In this document: in pieces, positions 31,443 to 43,400 of the stretch
Numbering within the stretch: the stretch's first letter is position 1
Layout of the letters: each line of letters opens with the position of its first letter
Origin: Echinococcus granulosus
Lineage: Eukaryota > Platyhelminthes > Cestoda > Cyclophyllidea > Taeniidae
Length of the DNA: 64,000 nt
NCBI RefSeq assembly: GCF_000524195.1
Contig: NW_020170420.1
Coordinates: forward strand, 358,261 to 422,260
Direction of reading: 5' to 3'
Notes under the pieces: generated by a model
Databases searched by the model: none
What the model saw: only the letters and a program-made list of their open reading frames with translations
Told to the model about the DNA's origin: nothing
Position numbers and translations under genes: made by a program

Positions 31443-34400
31443 CTAAAGCACGGTAGAGTAAGTGAAGGCGTTCTCAAAATGTCTGGCCCAACAATAGACC
31501 CTAAGGCTAGGGAGTGAACTAGTTGTGCGACTGCTTCTTCATCCCTCCTCCTGGATGCGGTGGAGGATTTTATCAAAGAGCGCAGCAGTCTCAACATCAC
31601 CCAAGAAAGGCAGATTGAATTACCTCGATGTACAAGTATCTGCCCGGCGTTTGACAGTACTTGTGGAAACATTTCATCAGCTCTAAGAAAGTCGGCCTGG
31701 ATTCGTGTTCTTCCATCCAGCCTAGAGCAGTAAATAGGGCCTTAATAAGATCGACTGGCAAGGAAAAAGCATTTCATACATGAGGTGGACGGGGGAGGGG
31801 GGGAGGCGCGACTTACATTGCACCATCACCATGTAGGTATCAAGCGTACAAATTTCCGGCTGACTCAGCCGCACTCCCTTCATTACATGATCCTTAATCT
31901 CCGAGGTGCTTATATTTTCGTAGGGTTGTTTGCCAAATGTGAAAATCTCCCACAGCGTCACACCTGCATTCAAAAACACATGAGAGTTTTACTTAAATGT
32001 AATAAGTAGAAACATAAGAAAAATGTAGATGAAATGGGGATTTTCATTACCGTAGCTCCAGACATCGGTTTTGTGAGAGTAGATGCCAGCTTGAAGCGTC
32101 TCAATAGCCAACCAACGAATTGGAACACGTCCAGTGCGAACTACAACGCTGTCCTCGTCGTTGGTGTCCAACATTTTAGCCAATCCGAAGTCGGTTATTT
32201 GCACCAGTTCCCGGGACTGAACAAGCACGTTTCTTGCGGCCAAATCACTGCGGACGTTGTGGTGGAAAGACATTTAATGAGGATTAATGACCTAGTCATT
32301 CGACAGCCTTCAGCTCATGAAGGATAAAAATGGGAAGGCTTGAAATTAATCAAAGTTACGGGCCAAGAAGGAGGGAGAGGGTAATGGAAGTGGGATGGCG
32401 TTAAGTCAGGACTAAATTGAAAAAAACTGACAGACTGTTTGAGTGATGGTTTTTAATTTCTGTCTCCCAAAAGAGCGCCGAGACTGACACTCGCAAATAA
32501 GAAGGCTAGAGCTACACGGTAGAATGATATTTGTTGTAGCTGCGCTAGCCTTATCATTCTCCCACGACGATACGGTCGCTGTGAGGTGCCGCAAGCGACT
32601 TTTCCCACACTCCTACTGGCGTCGGGTGACCAAAGGTGTTTTCACGACATGGGTTGCCTCAAGTGCCTGCCGGAACTTGTGAACTCTTGTGGCTCTTGAA
32701 AGTTATATTTTGGCGCGTAAGTGTCTGTCAGTCTACTGGTACGATACTCTTTGTTGTCTCCGGTATTACTTGCTGGTTTTTCTGCAGCGCCACTCCATAA
32801 AGCGGTGGTTACAGTTGATGAAAGTGATTCAAGCTTGTCCACCTAATAAATCATGTTTAACTTGGTTCCAAGGTAGCAGAAATTCTCAAACAAATTTGTC
32901 GTAAAGCACTCAATTCCGGTGGTGAAACAGTTGAAGGATGGATGTATCTGGGTCTCAACGACCATCGCAATTCGTGAATGTCACTGGTGGCACCTTAAAT
33001 TAAGGTCAAATGCCATTAACGGGTGCTGTGCTTAGATGGTTTGACAACTGACATGTGATGAGTAATGGATTCTGCCTCCCAAAGTTATCTCCAAGCCATT
33101 CACTAGGGTGCACGCCACGTCATCCCCTGCAAGCTGTGCATGCAGAATGGTCACCACGAATTTCCTGCCATGATGACCAAATGAATGCGATCGAAATCTG
33201 TCTGGTCGACACGATACAACTCGGGAAAGTGTTCACTTCTTCTAGGGAGAAAGACACCCCCTCGTGTTCATCCTCTACATTTACATCATATTTGTACCAG
33301 TAACTGAATGAGGAATAGATTAGACGATTTGGAGGGACCAGGGATATGCCGTTTTGCCACCGCTCACATTGTAACTCAGTCTACTTAATATCTCATTTAA
33401 GTAGTTTCGGAGAGGACAAGATTCAAAAGATAAGGGTTTTGGATAGAATTTCAACATTTTATGGATGATTTTCAGAACAACACTAGCTAAAGCATTCAAA
33501 AACTCTAAAGTCCGATTCATTTATTTAGAAATGGCAAAAGGAGGTCTACTTGAATTGGATATTAAAACAACGTGTGCAGCCCAAACCTTGTCATGCCGAC
33601 ATTCCTCTAGGAAGTTGCTACTTCTTTTACTTGATTATTTTATTTGCGATGTAGGCTTAACTTTCCGCCAGGTCCTTTTTTTCCCTACCGAAATAGAAGG
33701 CTGTTTATAGACTTCCGTACTACCGCAACTCACCGATGAATAATCCCACGTTCCTCTAAGTAGGCCATCCCGTCAGCAATCTGTTCCGCCCATGAAAGCA
33801 AGGTGAAACTATTCAAGTCGTCCTTGTGGAGGCGTAGGTAACGATCCAGACTGCCCTCCTCCACAAACATCGACACCATGCATTGCATTTTCCGGGTCAA
33901 ACAGACACCAATGAGGGGCAGACAATTCTTATGCTGCACCGAGGCCATTACCTACAAAATTCGCATTGAAGAAGGCCAAGAGAAGTAGGCTCCAGCTATC
34001 AGATGTCTTTCTGCTAGCCGTGTTTATACTACTTAAGGTAGATTCTCAGTAGAGGAGGGAAGCAAGAACCACTAAACTTGTTGCAAATTCAGAATTTCAG
34101 AAAAGTGGGGAAAACCAGCTTCTATCCTTCATCCAAAGGACAGGAAAACGAACGCAACACAACAGGGCCCTATTCTATCACTGGAAAATAGGGAGTGTAC
34201 TTTAAAATTGCCCAAAGGCCAAGGCTTGAATTACAGGGGTCATTAACTAGGTAGTAGATTTTCCCAAAAATCCAGTAGCCAATGGCAACTCTTCTTATTT
34301 TCAAGCAGAAAAAAGACATTTGTGCTTTAATTAAGAACTATAAAGTGGTATACGTCATCCCCTCTTTTAGCTAAAAGCGGACTTGTCTACTGGCGTAATG

Positions 34401-37400
34401 CAAGAGTCCAAAAGTGGGCCAAATGGACATGGTATAATGGTACGAATAATGCATTAAAAGCTGCTCGGATCGGTGTTGTTCATAAGTACATCCCCGATTC
34501 GCTGTAGAGCCTTTTTGGCTCCGGCAGTGAATGATATTAATCCACCAGTGGATGTGTGTTTCTCACGACTGAAAGAATGTAGCGTCCCACGGACTGCCTT
34601 TGGGTGAAGCTCGCAACGAAATGTGACAACTACAAGGGCTAAGTAAAATGGTTGAAATGTCAACGGCAAGGGTCATCAACGTGGGCGTATTTTTGGCTGC
34701 TACCTTTTACCTTGAAAGGGCAAAAATAGATTTAATGCTTCGCTTAAAGTGTAGTCCTATTTTAGATCAAGAATTTATTTACTTCCGAGCCAAATTTCCG
34801 TGAGTCACAGTCATATTCCGGAAGGCAATCCAACAGAGGTGAAAAGTAATGCGCTTTTTTAAACATGCCATTGTCTACTTTAGTTTTGTACACTTTGATT
34901 TAACCTTTTAAGGTTGCATAAAACCCATGAAATAGGCTGACGAACCGGGAATGCAAAGCCGTTAGTAGTGAGTTGGAAGGAGCTTTGGCTGGTACTACGG
35001 GTGAGCAATAGGAAAAATGCAAACATTTCATGCTGGTTTAACATTTACACTGATTCATGAACTATGTGTATGAAGTCGTTGGGCCTACTTTTAACGGCAG
35101 GAAGCGTAACATGGGGTAGTTATCTACGGGGCAGTTGTGTTAGAAAGACCCATAAACCCGCATGCATTTTTGCCTAATTAGAAGTTCAGTTGTTTCTTCA
35201 TAGTAAGCAAGAAAAGCTGCTTGAAAATTATAGAGTAAAACAAAATTTCGGCCAAATTTTAGTTTTTATATACGTATTTCACAAAATTTAGCATAGGATT
35301 ACTTTCAGATGAAAGTAGGATACCAAGGTTGTTGATTGTTTAAGTGGATCAGATGGGGTACACAGATGCCAGACCAGAGAAAGTGATGACATTTGATTAC
35401 AAATGGCATGCTATTTTAAGGACTTCCAACATGAGAAGTGGTACATAAATTCACCGGCTAAATGAATTCACATCGCTGACGTTTAACGTAGGAGTAATTG
35501 GTAACTAAGGTAGAGCCTAATAGTCATTAAAGATAGGCAACTAAGGGGAAAATTTGAAAGACAACTTACTTTAATTAAACTCTTCGGTCTTGTAAAAACG
35601 AAATCCCTTTTAAATCTCACGGCTTATTTCAAAAATGAGTTTTCTCCTAACAGGGAGAAACGAATGCCAAGCCCTGGGATAAGAGGGCTACTAGTCATGA
35701 ACCTTACTGTGTTCAGAGTAGACAAACACCTGGAGGGATGGATCTCCTGGAAGTTTCGTGCCATTACTTCTCTTGCCTAACTCTGTTGATTTTAACGCAT
35801 GAAAATATCAAGTAGATAGGGCTTTCATTAGGAATGAGATACTGACAAGTAAGGTCATTGGTAGTTACCTTGGCTTCCGTGAGCATATCCTGGAGATTAC
35901 TTCTAGCGGAGATGCGATCAATGGTGTTGGCGCCCAGCTGAGAGCTTGCAACGGTGCTGACATTGCTGTCTAATCCAGAGGCACCGAGATTTGACGCAGC
36001 ACCACCTTGAGCTGTGGGTGCAGCTGATCTAATCACTTTGATAGCCACATCCAGCGAAGTGTTCCGTGCCCAATTGAACTGATTCAACACTCGCTTCGGT
36101 ACTCGCCACTTGCCTCGATACACCTCACCAAATGCCCCTCTGCCGATGGGATTGTTGGCATCGTCGAAAGTCAAGTCATCAATGTTGATCATCTCCCAAC
36201 GGCCCATATTTGGTTCCCTGCTTGATTTTGCGTCCTGCAGCGTGAGAAAGGAAAGTTGTGCTGTAGCTTCAGTTCACCACTTGACCATTCTGGCTCTAGC
36301 AGTGGTAGCTCGAGTCTCCACCCGACTTTATTCAACAAATATTATTCCACAATCAGAGATGAAGTAGTACTGCGATCAGAAAGTAACAGAAATATTTGCT
36401 TTTTTTCCTTATCTGATCTAGGTGTCAGATATGCGTGACACATGTTCCTTATCATTGCTAACTGTTCAAACTTTTATGACGTAAGCAGACTGGCGGAGTT
36501 TGGAGCAATAAAGTGGGATGTGGGAATGTTTATGGTGTGGGAAAAATGACACTTTTAGCGTTTACGGTGTTACAAAAACATCATACATTTGGGCCGTAGT
36601 GGGATGATTTGCCCCTCTGATCCAGATAGTTGTATTAATTAATTCGCCTCACTGGGGCACCTAGCCAGTCCAACAGTGAGCTTTGAAATTGGACACTTCG
36701 GGCCTGTAGTCAGCATTTATGACCGCCACGACGACGAAGCATCAACAGGTGCAGCAATTCCCATCAACAAGGTGGACACAAAGGCCACCAACATTATCGC
36801 CTAATAACGGCACAAAAACTCGCCTCCCTTCACTGCCTAGGGGAGCTAAAGACACCTCTGAATCGACTCTAATGTGCTCCTTCAACGAACCGGAGGGTGA
36901 CTAAGGCAAGAAAAAAGGGAGAATGGATCTGATTCACTCCCGCCCCAGAGTTCGGCGCATCAAATTTCCCTCAGGTAAGTGTTAATTAGTTAGGTACAAA
37001 TCAAGATCTGGGGGCATTGCCTAGTGCAAAGTCCCATTCGCATATTTTGGGGCTGGGAGAATTCGGAGCCCTCCTTTTTGTGCTCGACGGCCGACTGTCA
37101 ACCTTCGCATTAAAAATGCAGATTTAGTAGCGAAAATGGGAGGATATTTTTAACCCAAAAGTTTATGCTTCACCATGGCAACGGAACGGACGAAAGATAG
37201 TTGAATAATCAAGATCAACAGACGCACAAATTATAAAGCATGCTAAATTACCTTTTATACGTCTTATAAAAAGAAATCTTGCTTTTTTTTGAAAAAGCTT
37301 CATTCACTCATTGTTTAGTGCATCCAGGCAACAGAATTTGACGTAATTGAGATACAAGTTTTTGAAATTTAAGTTAGCTTAAATCAAACAACGGGAACAA

Positions 37401-40400
37401 AATTCCAAACACCTACAACCGCATACATAGTATGAGTTGAAACACCACAAAAATGTTGAAGACGACATGTAGAATTTGTGGATAGACGAATGGTGAGGTA
37501 GATAGGTAGACAGATAGATGGATTGCTAGATAGAGAGACGGATGGATGGGATGGGATGGGTAGATGGATGAGCAAATGGATAGAGCTAGATGGATAGGTG
37601 GCCACTGAGGTGGAGGGGTAGGTGTAAGGACACCAGGCTCGCTAGAAAGGAAAACTAATTGGCCATAACCTCGTCAATTGCTTTCGGAATTTTGACTAGT
37701 TGTGGACTTAAATTATAAAACCATCTTGGGAGGTAATAAACTGCGTGAAATATTCCCCTTTTTAAATATCATCACCCCCCCCCCCTATTTCCAATTACCA
37801 CTATGTGCTGATATGTGTCTCCACCTTAGGTGAACAAATGCCCACACAGCAAGAGCTATGCATTGCAAACGGCCCACTTTTTTGCCCTGTCATCGAGGTA
37901 AATGCGCTTTTATGACCATTAAAATAGGCAAAAAATTACCGAGAAAATCAAAACGGAGAATAGGATGGACAAAAAACACTCTGGTCTTATCTGAAACAGA
38001 GAGGTTAAACTGCACAAGTGGACGAGTTTTCACCAAGCCATCCAAGAATGGGGTTACTGGATAACGCCGGCTATGCATTCGATGGTGGTCCTCCACTCGG
38101 TCTTTCCTGGCTCTCCACTTCAGTATTGCATACTTTGCCATTTGGCGGTGAGTGTTAGTGCGCGGGAGCAAACATTTTTACCCAGCAAGAATATCACAAA
38201 TCACTTTAGCTGCCTATGTTATAAAATCGCGCGCTAAAAGACTAATTTTTCAACCTTCGGCAGCCAGCAAAACACGAAATCGTGTTTTATGGACCATATT
38301 GGGACCAAACCAGATCTGAGCGCATTAAGATGTGTGGATTGAAAGAGAAACTCAGCTCTTCTACATTCTAAGCATGTATAGCTGGATAGCACTGCAGTGG
38401 GGAGAACTTTCGGGGCTATCTTCCTGACAAATTCCCCTACGACTAGCAAAGGCTGTTGACTGGAGCACGTGACCGGATGGCATCTCGATAGAGTGTAGTG
38501 AAAAATCTTCGCACGACCTCCTTCCAAATCCCATCATTTGTTTGTACTTTATTCGAAAGTACACCAGCTTTGTACAAAGCATTAGGAAGGAGAAAGAATG
38601 GACTACCTTTTTCTCGGACAAAATTAGGTCAAATTTTCCACCCAACCGCACATGAAACGCACCTCCACCAAAGTGTGACTATCCTGCAGGCTGCGAGCGA
38701 AGTAATAAAAATTGTTGTGGAGAGATGCCACTTCAAAGGTGAATGCTAAATCATTTCCTCCATTCACCGCCCACCTCCTCATCCCCTCCATTCTGTGGTG
38801 GTTTTGACCCGCCGCAAAACATTCACCCCAATTGACTACACTTGATTGACTGTACTTCATCTGACGGCAAAAATGATAATAAAAATAGATCCTATCAAAA
38901 TCGTCGCCATGTCAGAGGTCTATGAGATCTTAAAGGGATTAATTAATCATTTCAGGAGGGGATCACTCCCTTGCTTATAAACATACTTGTTTTCCCTGCG
39001 CGCAACTATCCTGCCTCTGAAGATGCGGCAAAACCTCTTCAAAGTTCGTATTCCTTATATCGTGATAGTGTTACTGAGTTTCGCTAATTAGACACTGCAC
39101 CACAAAGTCACAGGCGAGCGACCGTTGCAGACAACTCAATCGCCATTGTGAATGAACAAATGACTCAATATCGGTTTCGGCATAATGACTATCACTGGAG
39201 GTAGGTCGGATTTGAACACGATAAGGTCGTTGAAAGCAGATAAAACCACCCTCGAAATTGAGGCCTCTTTTGATCACCAACCAGCCCTGGGGCTCTGCAT
39301 GATGTCCGCCGTAGAACCGCCTTTAACACATCAACAGCCAAAAGCCTAACTGTAGACATTATGTGACAACCTAATACTCGTCCATATCGCAAGAAGCCAG
39401 AAGTAACACGAACGAGTGGTTATGGAAGGGCGAGACAACGAATTCAGGTGAAGCTGAGGGGATAAGTCGGCCGTGACATGGTAGCGGTTCCATAATTATT
39501 AGTGAGTGTAGTTAATAGTCAATCTGCCTAGTAAGCAATCACGCCAAAATCCTACTTTGGCATGAGGTAGGCAAAAGAGCTCACCTTCATATCCGGTGCT
39601 TTGATATTAGTGTAGGTAGATTTTAAGGCTTCCTTAATACGACTGCGTTTGGCCTTGTAATTGAAGCAGAGAACAGCAAGTACGAGAGAGAAGATGAGGA
39701 GAAAGAGGAGGACAATTCCAGCCGCTATGAGGGCCTGATTTCGGGCACGCGCCATTTTTGCACCCGACATTTTTTCGTACTGCTCCTCGTCCAGGCAGAG
39801 ATTGGTGTTTTCCATTTTGTAGAGCTCTGGTGGGCATGTTGAGTTGCAGATAAACTGTTTAGTGGAGAGGGAATAAAAGACAATATGAATTTGACTAAGT
39901 TTATCGTTGGGTGACATGCTGCTTAATTATCTATCAGTAGTACCGTGGGTCGCTTTGATCATTCATAATACTTTTACCACGACGAGAGCATGAGGCTTTT
40001 ACTTGTGCCATCTAGGCTACCAATCCATCACCCTTTCTGTGTACCTGTAAAAAGGTGATTATGAAGTTATACCTATTTCATCGTCTCCAGAGGCAACTAC
40101 AAAGCAGAATGTAGCCACTTTTAGTGACCCATCAGGGTGAAATTACGCCCACATTGTTTTAATGGTTATTACTTAAGGGAAGGCAGCCGGGGCTACGAGT
40201 ATTCATTAAAAAGTGCTTCAAATATTTGGTAACTATCCTAGCTTTTTTCCTTCCTTTGGTTCTGAAGCAGTTCGAATCGTCCAAATGATGAGCCTCCTTA
40301 ATTATAAGGATCCAAGAGCACCTCACTGAGGGGCGTAATTAAGGCAAGCATGAAAAAGAAAGAAAGAAAGCGGAGAAGGAAAGAGCGGTGAGAGTCAAAG

Positions 40401-43400
40401 CGCACAAAATCGGATGGTAGAAGGAAAAAGTTATAAGAATACCGAGAATAAACAAGCAAAAGTGCGGAATCTTACGAAACACAATGATGGTTTATTCTTC
40501 ACAGATGATAATCGTAATTCTTATAAAATTGGATGTCGAGATGTCACATAACATGATGGATACTCTTTGAAGGGGAGGAGGAGAAACGAAATAAAAGAGC
40601 GGTAGAATTGTTTTTAAATCCAATCCAGTGTCTACATATGGTTGACTCCCAATGAGGCCGGGGGGGGGTACCACATTTATCACCCCTTATGATGGTGGAA
40701 CTCTGCTTGCCCCACATACAGCTGCTCTTCATTTTCAATACAAATGAACGTACGCAGACACGCGTCTGCTTGTAGTGCAGGTAAAAGGGTAACTTGAAGC
40801 CCGAAATCAGCAACACTTTCAGAGAAGGCCGAAATGCTCTGATCTACATCATTACCAGAAAGGGAAGGCGATTTAGAGAAAGAAGGCTGAAATAGAAACA
40901 ATCGTTGACAATACTGATTGACAAAAGCAGTGAACAAGTCATGACACCTCCTCACTTTACTACTAGGTGACCAATGAGGTGGTGCGAATTCGGTATAACT
41001 CGCTACACCACGACTTGTTGTAACTTGTGGGGGGCTTGGAAAATGCCTTCCACTTTTCATTTGCACCATCGTAAAGTGTGCGTGGAAAGACGTGCATTAG
41101 TCAGCCAATCAGTTGGTCAGGCCATTGGTTCGCTATCGTTCTCTTTACAGTTGGAACCCTCTTTCAAAGTCAGCTCAACTTAACCCGAGTTAAAAAGATT
41201 CTCCTCAAATTTAACGCATAGCGTTTGGAGAGGCTGAGGTAGCGGTTCTAACGCACCCCTTATCGTGGTGTGTCACGATGTGATAGATGCCTCGTGCTAA
41301 GGAGAGCCCTCTCCTACCTTTCGTTGTTGACTCGTTAATTTTCTGGTAGCCTGGGCAGCAAAACTTTTAATCATGCCTAGTGTGCATGATGGCGTGACAA
41401 TGGGTTGACACGTATGACATCAAATGGGAAGGAGAAGGCGTAGTGGAAGCTGTCAAACAAATTGGTGCAACGTGTAGTAACAGGTGAAAAAGACCACCAC
41501 GTTCTGCTTCACTTCTTTACACCACATATTTTAGATTGTTTACTGGCCACCTGACTGACACCTGATGAAGTGGGTCATGTGTCCCACATTTAAGCAAACC
41601 AACACGTCTTTATTTACCTCTACCCTAGTCACGCACTACTACCCGCACACTTTGGAGATACGCCTCACCTCTTCCTCACAGGACTGTGGGTGCTTGTTTA
41701 CTAGCTGAGGGCTAAACGATCAGACCCGACCTCCTCTTCACGCGATATGATACAGACGAGACGTGCCCGAGAAAAAACTTCCACTTCTACCCTCACAACA
41801 CGACACAAGACCTCATGACCACATTTGGAAAGAAAGTCACCCGTACTTTAAGATGGGCGAGAGATACCGCCTCATCCTCTGCGTTGCCACTTATTTCCAA
41901 AGATCCTGACCATGCATCGACTTCTTCTGGTACTAGACAATCACAGAAACACACGCAAAATAAGCAGTTTGGAAATGGGGTAAGGATGGAGATATCTGGA
42001 GCCAGATTTACAAGGCGTTATTTAAAGATGAAATTAACAAACCTGCGGAGCATACACCCACCAAATACCCAAGCAGAAATGACTTGTCAACCGAGCGGAA
42101 AGGAGGTGAGATAATGCCGAAATTCTGGAGAATAAATACTACCTTATGAATGAAATGCCCTAAGTGACATCCGCTTTTCAGGCAAGTCTTCTTCTTTAAA
42201 GTGATTGGCGTAGCATTGGCATCCGCCGAAAGGTATTGTCGAGACAAAAGAATCCTTCTTATACCCAGTTCGTATCCAATGTTAGTCACATCCCTCCCTC
42301 CTTCTTTCCTCCTCCCCCTCTGAGGAATAACCCTTCGTACGTCTTCAACCGATGAGCTAGATGCTAGAACAGATAAAACGGATAGGCGCCTTTTCTTTTC
42401 CCGTAGTAAGTATGAAAACCGGTGGAATCAAGATCGAGACTGTGCACACACACACCACCAGTTATAGGGAAAAAAAATTAGTCTAATGGACCAGTTAGGA
42501 TGTACAGCAAAAAGGGTTTATTTTTATTGCCAATAATATGACAGTTGAATAGCCGAATTGCCTCTTTAAAAAACTATATGTCTGTGTACTTTTACCTCCA
42601 ACAAATGTAAGGAGCGGCTTTTTTAATTGGACCTCATAAAAGTACGCATCTGTTGTTGTTGCTCCCCCCTTTTTGCCATTGCGCCTTCTTGTGAATGTTC
42701 AAATGGAAGCTGTCAACCTCAGATCTTGATGATAAAACGAACTTCAAGGGAAGAAAATTTTCATCATGCGTGTGGGAGGGATAGTAAGAAAAAGGCAATC
42801 AACCTTTTGTGTTTTTATTTGCATTGTCTTTTCGACAAAAGCAGTCAAGTCTGAGCATGTATTGTGAGCACACCTGAGTGACAAATTGACTGCTCTGGTG
42901 TAGTTAAGTGGCACAGTCACCCTCGCGTAAATTGCCACAATGATAAAGCATCCGTGTTCTCTCACATGAGAGAGAGAGAGCACAAATTCATCAGCATTGA
43001 CAGGCGTGCCTAAGTAGGGGGTTAGGGGGGGGGGGCTACAGTTCCCTCATAGAGCTGTCCAAGGGAGTTAGAAAGTCCACCTAGAGCCGGAACGGAGAAA
43101 AAGGAGTGAAATAACAGAGGGAGAAACCGAGGAAAAAAAATGTGTCTGTGTGTGTTTGGACAACAAGCATTGCCCTGCCCTGGTTTATGAGAGCTTTAAA
43201 CTCGAATGGATGGCTCCCAGCCCAATGACAGGAGTTTCATTGTTATTATGGAAGAAGTAAAAATTCCCCTTAGGCTTTCTCTAAATAAAGGTGGCCGTTT
43301 GTTTTGATTGCCTACAAAGTCACGAGAGAGGAAGATTTTCCCCTTATAACTTCTTGACAAAAGAAAGGGCATATATGAATGACATTGAGGATAGTGAGGA

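Noticed and set aside
43016..43036. Telomere-like TTAGGG sequence
   Set aside because: Only single GGTTAGGG-like steps in a G homopolymer, no tandem array.
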